DNA of 64,000 nt from Treponema pallidum subsp. pallidum str. Nichols (GCF_000410535.2 NC_021490.2:1075634-1139633), one strand, 5' to 3'; shown: positions 50,058-59,833, numbered from the stretch's first letter. The notes: generated from the letters alone by a model not told the origin. Numbers and translations: made by a program.

Positions 50058-51887
50058 ATGAAATGGGTCGGGAGGGAACTGCACCGTGCAGTCTTTTTTT
50101 GTGCGGGCGCCGGGGCGCTGCTCCCGGGGTTTGGCGCACTGCCCGTTTTTTCTGAGCAGCTAGGCATTGCCCCGCAGGTAACTGGTCACGCCCAGCTGCA
50201 GTGGGGCATTAAGTTTAAAAAGAACCCTTCGGTGCAACCGAACGAGTACACGCACGGGTTTCGCACCACCAATGATTTGAAAATCTCGCTCCCCCTCGTG
50301 CCCAAGGCCACGCACCTGCGTCGCGGCGGGGCGCGCTCAGGCGTGTGGGCGGAGCTGCGGCTCAAGGACCTGACCGTTGATTTTGAATCCCCCAGGCCGG
50401 GGCAGGCCTTTACGCTCAAAAAACCCAAAGCGTCTTTTGAAGCAACGCTCCACTGCTACAACGCGTACCTGACCATTGGCAAGGACCCGAACTGCTTTAT
50501 TAACTTTGCGCAGCTGTGGGACCCGTTCGTGACCAGCGACTACAAGCAGGAGGACGTGCGCTATGCGCCCGGCTTTGGCGGCTATGGGGGCAAGCTCGGC
50601 TACCGTGCGCAGGATATCGGCGGCAGTGGCATTGGGTTGGACGTGGGCTTGCTCTCGTTTGCGTCAAACGGTATGTGGGATAGTGGTACTGCGCACAGCA
50701 AGTACGGCTTTGGAGCAGACGCCACGCTTACGTACACGCACCACCGCGCTGAGCGCATCAAGATGGAGCTGGCGGGGAACGCCACGCTGGAGCCCCAATA
50801 CACCACGGGGACTGAGCAGGGAAAAAACAATGAGCAGAAAAACCGCCTGCTGTGGAGCGCCGGCGGACGGCTGACGCTGACCCCGGGGTACGGGTTTCGG
50901 CTCGTGCTGGCGCTTGATGTGGGAAACATTCACCGGAGCGACGCGGATATAGGGAAGACGGTAAACGTGCAGGCCAAGGCGGCAGAAGCCGTAAGTGCAG
51001 CGGTAACCGAATTTTGGGCACAAGTGGCCCAGATAATGGCCAACGGTGGCGTCGGAGAGTTTTTTGTCAAAAAAGTGCGGGGCGCTGCCCTCATAGCGCA
51101 AGTGGCACTGGTGGTTTCCCATTTGGAAGGAAAACTCTCCAATCTACTTCAGAGCACACTGGGCCTGGGAGCGGTGGTAAACCAGCTCACCCAGGGATTC
51201 GCCGAGCTCCTTAAAAAGCCGGACCCGGCCATTGCGCTCGTCACGTTCTTTGCGTGGCTGCACCGCCTGCACGTGCACGAGTTGGGCGCTGACGCCTTGC
51301 TGAGCATGCAGTGGAAGTGGCTTTCTTCCGGCGCGTATTTTGCCACCGCCGGCGCCAATATGTTTGGCAAGCGCGTCTTTTCCAGGCAGCTTACAGACTA
51401 CTTGGACTGCGCCGCATTCTTAAAATTAGAAACAAAGTCCGGCGACCCCTACACGCACCTGCTCACCGGCTTGAACGCGGGGGTGGAGGCGCGCCTGTAC
51501 ATTCCCTTCACCTACACCTCCTACGTAAACAACGGGGGCATCGATTACAAGAAGACTACAATGAGGGGGCCTATCAACCTGCCGGTCGTGGGCAAAACGT
51601 GGCTGAGCTATCAGATTGCGCTCGGCTCCCACGCCTGGCTCAAGCCGTACGCGGTGGTGTACGGAACCACTAACCGTTTCAACACCGACAAAGCTAACAA
51701 TCTGCTACGCGAAAAGGCAATGCAGTACCACGTGGGGTTCACCGTTAGCCCAATAGAAAAAGTGGAGTTTGACGCCCGGTGGGAGCAGGGGCGGCTGGCC
51801 ACCGCGCCGTACATGCTAATTACCGAAGATATTTCCTCAGATAAGCACTTTGGCACCTTTGTGTGCGGCCTTAAAATCGCGTGGTAG
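50058..51887 (+). CDS. tprL: Tpr-family outer-membrane protein TprL
   Basis: The protein is 609 aa from ATG 50058. A signal peptide covers about residues 1-32 ('GFGALPVFS|EQ'). The N-terminal part has Tpr/MOSP-like sequence ('GHAQLQWGIKF', 'KASFEATLHCYNAYLTIG', 'YAPGFGGYGGKLGY'). A central variable Ala/Val-rich region lies at ~295-400. The C-terminal MOSP domain has 'LLTGLNAGVEARLYIPFTY' and ends 'FVCGLKIAW', a beta-barrel-like C-terminus with terminal aromatic residue. Tpr proteins are surface porin-like antigens and adhesin candidates. Expression is probably set by the poly-G tract. From memory this is TP1031; the TprL identity is by overall likeness. Confidence 0.9.
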   Translation: MKWVGRELHRAVFFCAGAGALLPGFGALPVFSEQLGIAPQVTGHAQLQWGIKFKKNPSVQPNEYTHGFRTTNDLKISLPLVPKATHLRRGGARSGVWAELRLKDLTVDFESPRPGQAFTLKKPKASFEATLHCYNAYLTIGKDPNCFINFAQLWDPFVTSDYKQEDVRYAPGFGGYGGKLGYRAQDIGGSGIGLDVGLLSFASNGMWDSGTAHSKYGFGADATLTYTHHRAERIKMELAGNATLEPQYTTGTEQGKNNEQKNRLLWSAGGRLTLTPGYGFRLVLALDVGNIHRSDADIGKTVNVQAKAAEAVSAAVTEFWAQVAQIMANGGVGEFFVKKVRGAALIAQVALVVSHLEGKLSNLLQSTLGLGAVVNQLTQGFAELLKKPDPAIALVTFFAWLHRLHVHELGADALLSMQWKWLSSGAYFATAGANMFGKRVFSRQLTDYLDCAAFLKLETKSGDPYTHLLTGLNAGVEARLYIPFTYTSYVNNGGIDYKKTTMRGPINLPVVGKTWLSYQIALGSHAWLKPYAVVYGTTNRFNTDKANNLLREKAMQYHVGFTVSPIEKVEFDARWEQGRLATAPYMLITEDISSDKHFGTFVCGLKIAW

Positions 51888-51925
51888 CGGGGCGCCGCCT
51901 GCGGACTGTCCCACCAGCGCCGTCT

Positions 51926-51951
51926 GCCGGCACGCGCGCGGGCGCGCCGGC
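51926..51951. terminator. GC-rich hairpin between convergent genes
   Basis: GCCGGC at 51926-51931 and again at 51946-51951 are self-complementary and can pair across a 14-base GC-rich loop. It sits between the tprL stop and the end of the minus-strand NusG-II gene. No T-run follows, so intrinsic termination is doubtful. Confidence 0.25.
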
Positions 51952-51954
51952 GCG

Positions 51955-52389
51955 TTACTGCACGGCGTCTGCTTCGGGTTCAGCCGCGTCGGTGCCGTGC
52001 ACGTACAGAAAGACGCCGTTCGGTAGACAGGCGTTCCACTCCCCCACCCGCTGCACCGGCGGGTGCGCGATGCACGTGCCGTTCGCGCACGGCGAGCGGC
52101 ACACCCGGGCTGCCCCGGCGCGAATTTCAATTTCCGTTTCCCCCAGGGGGCCGCGCACCCGGATGACCCGTTCCTGATCGAGCGGGTACGTCCACCGCTG
52201 CGCCCCACACCGAATGTCGAGCGTCCGCGCTCCCCCCTGCATGCGGTACACAAAAAATCCGCTCCACGCCGTCAGTGCCAGCACCAGCGCCACGCAGCAC
52301 CCGTCCAGCAGCGTCAGCCTTCCGCCGCGCGCGGCAGCCGCCCGATTCGGGGGAGAGGTGGAGGCACGCTCATTCTCGCCGCAGGCCAC
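51955..52389 (-). CDS. Membrane-anchored NusG-domain-II protein
   Basis: The protein is 144 aa from GTG 52389, with CGGGGGGA upstream. A membrane segment lies at ~25-48. The outer part matches the stand-alone NusG domain II family (PF07009 as I recall), with the cysteine pattern Cys97-x3-Cys101-x4-Cys106 and the 'ACLPNGVFLYV' element (Cys121). The family name reflects a fold, not a transcription role; related proteins often sit near FMN/RnfG or ApbE-type genes, which are not seen here. The function is unknown. It follows the patatin gene by 11 bases, suggesting an operon. Confidence 0.75.
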   Translation of the reverse strand: MACGENERASTSPPNRAAAARGGRLTLLDGCCVALVLALTAWSGFFVYRMQGGARTLDIRCGAQRWTYPLDQERVIRVRGPLGETEIEIRAGAARVCRSPCANGTCIAHPPVQRVGEWNACLPNGVFLYVHGTDAAEPEADAVQ

Positions 52390-52400
52390 GCGTCCCCCCG

Positions 52401-53336
52401 TTAGCGCTCAAAATACGCACGCGCCTGCCGCGCCAGACGCCGCCGCCCGAGCATCCCCCGCACCCCGCGGGCAAAAAATACGTCCAACACTGCACGGGCG
52501 TGCTGCACCGCCGCATACCCACGCGCCACCAGCTCCTGCGGACGAGAAAAATCACTCTGGTCCCGCCGCGTTTCTACCCGCACACACGCGCTCGGGTAAT
52601 TGCGCGCCTGCGTGGCAACCGCATGCGACGCACACGAAAGACTGCGCAGCAACACGTCAAACCCCGTCCGAAAGTCACTGAGCCCCAGCTGCTCAAACCG
52701 GTCAAACGTCACCGCCAGCACCGCGTCAAAACCCTGCGCGCGCGCAATCCACACCGGCGTGTTGTTCAATATACAGCCGTCCGCCAAATACACCCCCTCC
52801 TGCCGCACCGGCGCAAAAACACCCGGGTACGCACACGAGGCGCGCAATGCACGGGCAAGCACCCCACTGGAGAGCACAACCTCCGCGCCCGTACACAGAT
52901 TGACCGCATTGCACAAAAACGGAATTTTACAATCGTGAAAGGATTTCCCCCCCGTCACCCGCGTCAGCAGCGTGGCAAACTTTTCTCCCGAATCAAGCCC
53001 CAGCCCCCGCACGAGCGTGTTCAAACTCACCCCCAGCTGCACCAGCTTGCCCAAGCGTTGAAACGCAGCCCGCGCCCCCCACACCATCCCCGCCTCAACG
53101 CACGCAGAGGGATCCCGTGCATTCACATAGTCTGAAATAACAAAATCACGCTGAAAAAACGCCTCCATCTCCCGCACCGACATCCCCAGCGCATAGAGCG
53201 CCCCCACCACCGCACCCATAGAACATCCTACGACACATTGCGGCGGCGGAACCTGTAGCGCTTCAAGCGCCTTGAGCACCCCAATGTGGGCAATTCCCCG
53301 CGCACCACCACCTGAAAGAACGAGCGACCACTTCAC
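52401..53336 (-). CDS. Patatin-like phospholipase (RssA/YchK type)
   Basis: The protein is 311 aa. The oxyanion motif is 'GGGARG' (9-14), the nucleophile Ser39 is in 'GCSMG', and the catalytic Asp (~187) is in 'LADGCIL'. There is no signal peptide or barrel domain, so it should be cytoplasmic or membrane-associated. Such enzymes hydrolyse acyl esters of phospholipids or lysolipids; the natural substrate of this subgroup is uncertain. It is in a two-gene unit with the NusG-II protein and is divergent from the exchanger gene by 73 bases. Confidence 0.9.
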   Translation of the reverse strand: MKWSLVLSGGGARGIAHIGVLKALEALQVPPPQCVVGCSMGAVVGALYALGMSVREMEAFFQRDFVISDYVNARDPSACVEAGMVWGARAAFQRLGKLVQLGVSLNTLVRGLGLDSGEKFATLLTRVTGGKSFHDCKIPFLCNAVNLCTGAEVVLSSGVLARALRASCAYPGVFAPVRQEGVYLADGCILNNTPVWIARAQGFDAVLAVTFDRFEQLGLSDFRTGFDVLLRSLSCASHAVATQARNYPSACVRVETRRDQSDFSRPQELVARGYAAVQHARAVLDVFFARGVRGMLGRRRLARQARAYFER

Positions 53337-53409
53337 GTGCGGTCATTATGAGCGTTTTCCTCCCTGCTGTCCATTCTCCCCCCAGTGTGATACCGTTCCA
53401 GTACGCAGT

Positions 53410-54435
53410 ATGGAATCGTTTGTACGCAGCGCACTTGCGGCGCGCACACTCCCCACCTTACTCGGCGTCTTGCTCTGTGCGCTCTACTTTCTGGCCCGCA
53501 GCGCAGACTGCTTGGTAGAGAGCGCCAGCGCGCTTTCCCGGCGTTGGGGGATCAGCGAAGCGCTCCTGGGCGCCACGCTCGTGAGCCTGGGCACCACCAC
53601 CCCCGAGGCAGCCGTGTCTGTATACGCTGCGCTCTGCGGCAACGCCGACTTAGCACTCGGAAACGCCATAGGATCCATCGTGGTGGATACCGGTTTCATT
53701 CTCGGACTCGGGGCACTCCTTGCACGCCCCGGGCTCGCGCTCGACACACACTTGATGCGCCGGCACGCGCGGGTGCAATTGTTCGTCGTATGCGCGCTCG
53801 GATGGGTAACCCTGCCACGCTTTGGCGCGCGGGTGCATCAGTACGTCGGCTGGCTGTTTCTCAGTCTGCTCGCGCTGTACCTGTGGGTTTCTCTGCGCTG
53901 GTCGGCCCTCCCACACGCTCCAGACACCCGCACAGCAGCGCTCCCCGCAGACAAGACTGATACGCGCAGTGTATGCCGCCTGCTCCTGCAATTAGGAGGG
54001 GGAATCGGGTTCCTCGTCCTCGGTTCGCGCGTCCTCATCCCCACGGTAGAAATCATGGCGCTCCGCGCAGGAGTACCTGCAGGCATCATAGCCGCAACCA
54101 TCATCGCCTTTGGCACCAGCGTGCCAGAACTCGTCTCTGCCATCACCGCAGTACGCCGCGGACACGGCGCACTGGCAGTGGGAAACATAGTAGGTGCGGA
54201 TATCCTCAATGTGCTGTTTGTAGTCGGAGCTGCCGCGTCTCTTACGCCACACGGCCTGCCGGTGCCAAAAATCTTTTCTCTGCTACACCTGCCTGCCATG
54301 CTGTTAGTCGTGGGAATCTTTCACGCGTGCGCACTCGGCCGCAGGACCCTCACCCGCCCTGCCGGTGTGCTCCTGTGCGCGGTATATGGGCTGTTCGTGC
54401 TGCTAAACGGATTGCTCAGGGGCACAGGACCCTAA
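53410..54435 (+). CDS. Ca2+/Na+ antiporter, YrbG-like (CaCA family)
   Basis: The protein is 341 aa from ATG 53410. Two inverted halves each contain the ion-binding alpha repeat: 'LVSLGTTTPEAAVSV' with 'GNAIGSIVVDTGFILG', and 'IAFGTSVPELVSAITA' with 'GNIVGADILNVLFVVG'. About ten membrane segments are visible. It exchanges Ca2+ for Na+ or H+. The longer frame upstream overlaps the patatin gene and is not hydrophobic. Its last four bases overlap the end of valS tail to tail. Confidence 0.93.
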   Translation: MESFVRSALAARTLPTLLGVLLCALYFLARSADCLVESASALSRRWGISEALLGATLVSLGTTTPEAAVSVYAALCGNADLALGNAIGSIVVDTGFILGLGALLARPGLALDTHLMRRHARVQLFVVCALGWVTLPRFGARVHQYVGWLFLSLLALYLWVSLRWSALPHAPDTRTAALPADKTDTRSVCRLLLQLGGGIGFLVLGSRVLIPTVEIMALRAGVPAGIIAATIIAFGTSVPELVSAITAVRRGHGALAVGNIVGADILNVLFVVGAAASLTPHGLPVPKIFSLLHLPAMLLVVGIFHACALGRRTLTRPAGVLLCAVYGLFVLLNGLLRGTGP

Positions 54436-57302
54436 TCGGAGTCAGAGAGCGGTCCAGGCTTTCCATTCATGTCCGCAAGATATCCTGCAAGGGTGTGGCA
54501 CGTTGCGCGCGCCTCTGCCAGTTTCTTGCGCTCTGCGGTCACCACTTCTTCAGGAGCGTGCGTGCAAAACTGCGCGTCTGCAAGCTTACGCTCCACCTGC
54601 TGCACTTTTTGCCGCGCCTTCTGCCACGCTTTTTGAAGACGCGCGCACAGCATCGTCCGGTCAATTCCTTCCGTCGTTACTAAGAACAGCTCAAACCCTG
54701 TCCCCGCTGTTGCAACGGCAACCTGCGGTTTAGGCGCATCGCTTTCAAGATACACAAGCGAGGAAATACCCGCTAACACACAAATCAATTCCTCATATGT
54801 GCGCGCCACCGCTCCCGGATCGTGCACACAGGACACCTGCGCTGCGGCGTTCGCATCCTGCGCCGGAGAACTCGGACGCAGTCTGACTGAAACAGCTTTT
54901 TGCGGATCAATACCACACGCAGCGCGCAGCGTACGCACCGCACGCACTATTTCCTGCACCGCACCTATATGCGCACACGCGCGCGCATCTACCCGCGACG
55001 GCACATACACCGGATATGGCGCGCACATGAGCAACGCGTGCGCCCCAGACGGAATTGCTTGGGTGGTATCGTGCACAGAAGGCGACAGCGACCGGTAAAT
55101 CTCTTCTGTTACAAACGGCAAAAAAGGATGGAGCAGTCGCAGCGTCTCTTCCAGAAGGGTACAGAGCACTGAAGCTGCGCGATCCTTCTCCTGTTCATCA
55201 GGTTTCTGAAACGAGCATTTACTTGCCTCTACATACCAATCACAAAAGCTGTTCCAAAAGAACTCATACACTGCCTGTGCCGCATCATTAAAACGGTACG
55301 CTTCAAGTGCTGTACGCACCTGCTGCACAGTTTCATTAAATGTGTGAAAGATCCAGCGATCCAGTTCAGTTAGAGACACGTGCGCAATAGCGTACACCCG
55401 CCTGCCTTCGAGATTGCCCAAAATATAACGAGAAGCATTCCACACCTTATTCGCAAACCGCGAACCCATCTTGAACGAATCCATTTCTATCAACACGTCC
55501 TGCCCCTGCGCACACATAAAGGCAAGCGTAAAACGCAGTGCATCGGCACCGTACGTGCGAATAATGTGCAGCGGGTCCACCCCGTTGTTGAGTGATTTGC
55601 TCATCTTTCTTCCCTGCTTGTCACGCACTAAACCGTGCAGGTACACATCTCGAAAAGGAACCGTTTGCGTAAACTCCAGCCCCGCCATTATCATGCGCGC
55701 CACCCAAAAGAAAATAATGTCATACGCGGTAATGACCGCAGACGTGGGGTAAAACGCGCGCAGCTTCTGCGTTTCCTGAGGCCACCCAAGAGTAGAAAAA
55801 GGCCACAGCCAACTGGAAAACCACGTATCTAACACGTCAGGATCCTGCGTTATATCCGCACTGCCGCAATGAGCACAGCGCTGCACATCCACCCGACTCA
55901 CCGTTTGCTGTGCACACTGTGCGCAATACCACACCGGGATGCGATGTCCCCACCACAGCTGGCGCGAAATACACCAGTCGCGAATGTGCTCAAGCCACCG
56001 CACATAGGTATTTTCCCATTTCTTAGGATGGAACTGCACGTCCGCACGCTTCCACGCAGCCAGGGCCTGAGAAGCAAGTGGTTTCATTTTGACAAACCAC
56101 TGCAGAGAAAGATACGGCTCAATAACTGCTTCGCAGCGATAACACACTCCCACCGAATGCACTATGCGCTCCTCACGGGACAGGAGCCCATGCGCCTGCA
56201 AATCGGCAACGATTTGTATCCGTGCCTGAGCACACGAAAGCCCCCGATACGCAGCAGGCACCTGATCATTGAGCGAGCCATCTGGATTGAGCATATTAAT
56301 CGCTTCAAGCGAATGGCGCGTCCCAATATCCCAGTCGTTCGGATCGTGCGCAGGAGTAATCTTTACCATACCGGTTCCAAAATCCTGCGCAACATATGAA
56401 TCAGCAATAATAGGAACAATGCGGTTCACCATTGGCACGCATACCTTACGTCCAATCAAAGATTGGTAGCGCGCATCATCTGGATGCACCGCAACTGCCA
56501 CATCTGCCAAAATGGTTTCAGGGCGCGTAGTAGCAATGATGATAGTTTCCCCCACCTGAGCAGTCCCTAATGGAGGGGGAACGCCGTTTCCTTCTTCTTC
56601 AGTACGGGGTAAAAGAGGGTACCGAACATAATAGAGCGCGCCATCCTTTTCTTGATGAAAAACCTCATCGTCAGACAGCGCGGTGCCACAGCGAGGACAC
56701 CAGTTAACCAAGTACATGCTACGATAGAGCAAGCCACGTTCATAAAGCGTAACGAACGCTTCGCGTACGGAGGCTGACATACCTGCATCAAGCGTAAAGC
56801 GCTCACAGGTCCAATCACAAGATGCCCCCATCTTCCGTAACTGCATGCGAATAGTGTCTTGATGGGAATCCTTTATCTGCTGCGTTCGTGCAACGAATTG
56901 TTCGCGCGTCACCTCACGCTTATGGATGCCTTCCTTCCTCAAGGCGCGTTCAACCACATGCTGCGTGGCAATACCTGCATGGTCAGTTCCCGGAATCCAG
57001 AGCGTACACGCACCGGCCATGCGCTGGTAGCGGATAACGATATCCTGCAACACCGTATTGAGACAGTGCCCCATATGGAGTACGCCCGTTATATTTGGCG
57101 GTGGGATAGCAATGACAAAGGTACGCGCACCCCCTTCTATCTGTCTGCTATGCCCATCGCACCCCTCGCTATCCGACGTTCCACTCCCGCGCGCACGCGG
57201 GCTAAATGCCTGCCGCTGCTCCCAGCATGCGTAGACACGCGCTTCAAAATCTGCAGGCCCATAGACAGGAGGCAGCACTATTTTTTGCAGTTTTTGGGTC
57301 AT
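54432..57302 (-). CDS. valS: Valyl-tRNA synthetase
   Basis: The protein is 956 aa from ATG 57302 ('TQKLQKIVLPPVY'), with GGGAG 11 bases upstream; ATG 57320 is an alternative. The class I signatures are 'HMGH' (76-79, replacing HIGH) and 'GRKMSKSLNNG' (~590). The CP1 editing domain ('TTRPETILADVAV') and the C-terminal coiled coil ('QKARQKVQQVERKLAD') are present. The stop overlaps that of the exchanger gene by four bases, so convergent transcription must be resolved without an intergenic terminator. Confidence 0.97.
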   Translation of the reverse strand: MTQKLQKIVLPPVYGPADFEARVYACWEQRQAFSPRARGSGTSDSEGCDGHSRQIEGGARTFVIAIPPPNITGVLHMGHCLNTVLQDIVIRYQRMAGACTLWIPGTDHAGIATQHVVERALRKEGIHKREVTREQFVARTQQIKDSHQDTIRMQLRKMGASCDWTCERFTLDAGMSASVREAFVTLYERGLLYRSMYLVNWCPRCGTALSDDEVFHQEKDGALYYVRYPLLPRTEEEGNGVPPPLGTAQVGETIIIATTRPETILADVAVAVHPDDARYQSLIGRKVCVPMVNRIVPIIADSYVAQDFGTGMVKITPAHDPNDWDIGTRHSLEAINMLNPDGSLNDQVPAAYRGLSCAQARIQIVADLQAHGLLSREERIVHSVGVCYRCEAVIEPYLSLQWFVKMKPLASQALAAWKRADVQFHPKKWENTYVRWLEHIRDWCISRQLWWGHRIPVWYCAQCAQQTVSRVDVQRCAHCGSADITQDPDVLDTWFSSWLWPFSTLGWPQETQKLRAFYPTSAVITAYDIIFFWVARMIMAGLEFTQTVPFRDVYLHGLVRDKQGRKMSKSLNNGVDPLHIIRTYGADALRFTLAFMCAQGQDVLIEMDSFKMGSRFANKVWNASRYILGNLEGRRVYAIAHVSLTELDRWIFHTFNETVQQVRTALEAYRFNDAAQAVYEFFWNSFCDWYVEASKCSFQKPDEQEKDRAASVLCTLLEETLRLLHPFLPFVTEEIYRSLSPSVHDTTQAIPSGAHALLMCAPYPVYVPSRVDARACAHIGAVQEIVRAVRTLRAACGIDPQKAVSVRLRPSSPAQDANAAAQVSCVHDPGAVARTYEELICVLAGISSLVYLESDAPKPQVAVATAGTGFELFLVTTEGIDRTMLCARLQKAWQKARQKVQQVERKLADAQFCTHAPEEVVTAERKKLAEARATCHTLAGYLADMNGKPGPLSDSD

Positions 57303-57454
57303 AATTCGTTGAGCTCCCATTTCACAGCAGATAGGATGAAAAGTGTACGGTTTTTTATCCGGTACATGCAAGTTTCTTGCCGTCACTGCCAGCCGCTCCT
57401 CCCCAGAGCTTTTGGATACATAAAAAACCCGTCCTGAATAGGAGGTAGTCTTTC

Positions 57455-59833
57455 ATGCAAGTGTCATTTGTTGTTCACGGTATATCTTGCACTGCGTGCG
57501 TGCGGCGCATAGAGGAAGCAGTGCGCCACGTGACAGGCGCATACGACGTTTACGTAAATCCCACCACCAGCCATTTATACGTACACACTGATCTTCACCC
57601 TACTGAGCACACCCTGTTTGCTCAGACCATCATCGATGCAGTTTCACATGCAGGATTCAAAGCCACGCTTTTAGATACGCATTCGACAACCGCACCGCTT
57701 GCTGCAACCCAGCCGGTACATCCAGATTTTGTGACGCTCAAAAGGCGTGTCCGTACTTCTCTCTGCTTACTCGTGCCCCTTATGTATCTGTCCATGGGGC
57801 ACATGGTGCACCTACCGATCCCTGGGTTCTTGCACCCCCTGAAATATGCGCTTTCCTTTGCCCTTGTACAGGCGTTTCTGACATTACCTGTCCTGTACGC
57901 CAATCGCTCTCTTTTTCGTGCAGGACTTATTGCGTTGTATGGTGCAATTCTGAGACGCAACACTGCAACTATGGATTCGCTCATCTCTCTCGGTTCCCTG
58001 AGTTCTTTTACATACGGTCTCTTTGCCACGGCGCGTATAGCAATGGGCGTGCATGCCAACGACACGGCACTTGTATCGCACTATGTGGCGGATTTGTATT
58101 TCGAATCAGCTGCAATGATCGTAACGCTCGTCACGGTGGGTAAATACCTGTCCGCCTTGTCTAAAGGGCGCACTTCTCGCGCACTCACACAACTGCTAGA
58201 CATAAAACCTAAAACGGCTCGCGTTATCCGTCAGGTATCTGTTCCGCGCGGAGCATCCCCTTCTTCCCCAACAACTGCAAGCGCTGCATCAGCCCATGAG
58301 ACCCATGAAATTGAGATAGAAATTCCTGCACAGGACGTACTTGTCGGAGACACCGTACTTGTAAAAGCAGGTGAGCTAGTTCCGGTAGATGGGATCATCA
58401 CATCCGGGCAGGCCACGCTCGATGAGTCAAACGTCACAGGGGAAAGTATTCCGGTAGAAAAAGGACGCGGAGATTCCGTCATTTCTGCGTCCTTAGTCAG
58501 CACGGGGTTCCTCAAATTTCGTGCTGAACGGGTAGGGGAGCATACCACCCTTGCGCAAATTATCTCATTGGTAGAAAAAACTGCTGCGTCTAAAGTTCCG
58601 GTCACCAAACTAGTCGACGCTGTCAGCGCATACTTCGTACCATCAATCGTAGCACTCTCCTTGCTCTCTGGCTGCGCGTGGTTATGCGCAGGAGCGTCTG
58701 CAGAATTTGCCTTTTCTATCGCAGTCACTGTCCTGGTCATATCATGCCCGTGCGTGTTAGGACTTGCCGTCCCTACCGCGCTCATGGTTGCAACGGGTAA
58801 GGGTGCACAGATGGGTATTCTCATAAAATCAGCGCAGGTATTCCAGCAAATGGCACGCACGAAAGTAATAGCGTTCGATAAAACTGGCACCCTCACCTTA
58901 GGACGTCCTACACTTTCACACATACACACGCTCCATCCAACCTATAACGAAGAAGACATACTCCACCTTGCGTACAGCTTAGAAGTATGCTCTGGCCATC
59001 CGCTTGCAGCTGCAATTAGCGTAGCTGCACAGCGTAAAGGAATGACACCGCTTGCTATAACCGATTTCAACTCAGAACAAGGACTCGGTCTACGGGCGCG
59101 CTTAGTGCATACCTCGTATGCAAAGACCGTCATGGTAGGCAATGCACGTATGATGGTCGCACACAGTATTGATGGCATGGACACATATCTCTCTCCATCA
59201 CACAATCTAGAGGAAACGCCCTTATTTGTAGCAGCGGATAAAAATCTCGTAGGAGTTCTTTTTGTTTCAGATCCCGTAAAGGTACATTCTTCTGCAGCGA
59301 TTGGTGCCTTGCACAAGCGTGGGATCCAAACGCTGATGCTAACGGGAGACGTCAAACACGTTGCACACACCATCGCTGCACGCTGTGGTGTCAAGAAAAG
59401 TAAAGCGGAGTTACTCCCTCATGATAAGGAACGAGAAATTTCCGCTTTAAAAGCGTCCGGAATGATGGTAGCGATGGTAGGAGACGGCGTAAACGACGCG
59501 CCTGCACTGGCATCCGCCGATGTTGGGATCGCCATCGGTGCAGGTTCTGATATTGCAGTAGAAAGTGCAGACGTAGTCCTGATGAGAAACTGCATACGGG
59601 ACGTGGTAACGTTGGTAGATCTCAGCATTGCAACGGTGCGGAACATGAAGCAGAACTTATTTTGGGCATTTTTTTACAACACGCTCGGCGTTCCTCTAGC
59701 AGCAGGACTCGGATATCCCTTCTTCGGATTACGTCTCACACCTATGCTTGCAGCAGCAGCGATGAGTTTAAGCTCAGTCTCGGTGTTATGCAATGCGTTG
59801 AGGTTGAACCAGTTTCAGTCTTCATCACCATAA
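57455..59833 (+). CDS. copA: P1B-type copper-transporting ATPase
   Basis: The protein is 792 aa. One heavy-metal domain has 'GISCTACVRR' (Cys12, Cys15). The transmembrane CPC is in 'SCPCVLG' (~431-433), the phosphorylation motif is 'FDKTGTLT' (~473), and the hinge is 'GDGVNDAPAL'. The actuator is 'DESNVTGESIPVEK'. CPC plus these features places it in the Cu+ (P1B-1) group. It exports copper. AGGAGG lies ten bases before ATG 57455. No CsoR, CopY or CopZ gene adjoins it. Confidence 0.94.
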   Translation: MQVSFVVHGISCTACVRRIEEAVRHVTGAYDVYVNPTTSHLYVHTDLHPTEHTLFAQTIIDAVSHAGFKATLLDTHSTTAPLAATQPVHPDFVTLKRRVRTSLCLLVPLMYLSMGHMVHLPIPGFLHPLKYALSFALVQAFLTLPVLYANRSLFRAGLIALYGAILRRNTATMDSLISLGSLSSFTYGLFATARIAMGVHANDTALVSHYVADLYFESAAMIVTLVTVGKYLSALSKGRTSRALTQLLDIKPKTARVIRQVSVPRGASPSSPTTASAASAHETHEIEIEIPAQDVLVGDTVLVKAGELVPVDGIITSGQATLDESNVTGESIPVEKGRGDSVISASLVSTGFLKFRAERVGEHTTLAQIISLVEKTAASKVPVTKLVDAVSAYFVPSIVALSLLSGCAWLCAGASAEFAFSIAVTVLVISCPCVLGLAVPTALMVATGKGAQMGILIKSAQVFQQMARTKVIAFDKTGTLTLGRPTLSHIHTLHPTYNEEDILHLAYSLEVCSGHPLAAAISVAAQRKGMTPLAITDFNSEQGLGLRARLVHTSYAKTVMVGNARMMVAHSIDGMDTYLSPSHNLEETPLFVAADKNLVGVLFVSDPVKVHSSAAIGALHKRGIQTLMLTGDVKHVAHTIAARCGVKKSKAELLPHDKEREISALKASGMMVAMVGDGVNDAPALASADVGIAIGAGSDIAVESADVVLMRNCIRDVVTLVDLSIATVRNMKQNLFWAFFYNTLGVPLAAGLGYPFFGLRLTPMLAAAAMSLSSVSVLCNALRLNQFQSSSP

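Noticed and set aside
49838..50155. Plus-strand frame of 105 codons crossing the tprL poly-G tract
   Set aside because: It overlaps the tprL signal peptide in another frame, is Pro/Gly/Arg-rich as expected of GC-rich noncoding sequence, and depends on the G-run length. A historic annotation may exist, but I see no support for it as a gene.
52275..53135. 286-codon plus-strand frame rich in Arg, His and Pro
   Set aside because: It is antisense to the patatin gene, whose catalytic motifs are clear on the other strand; the composition is a shadow of that gene.
55869..56399. 176-codon plus-strand frame
   Set aside because: It is antisense to the conserved core of valS and has no independent coding signal.
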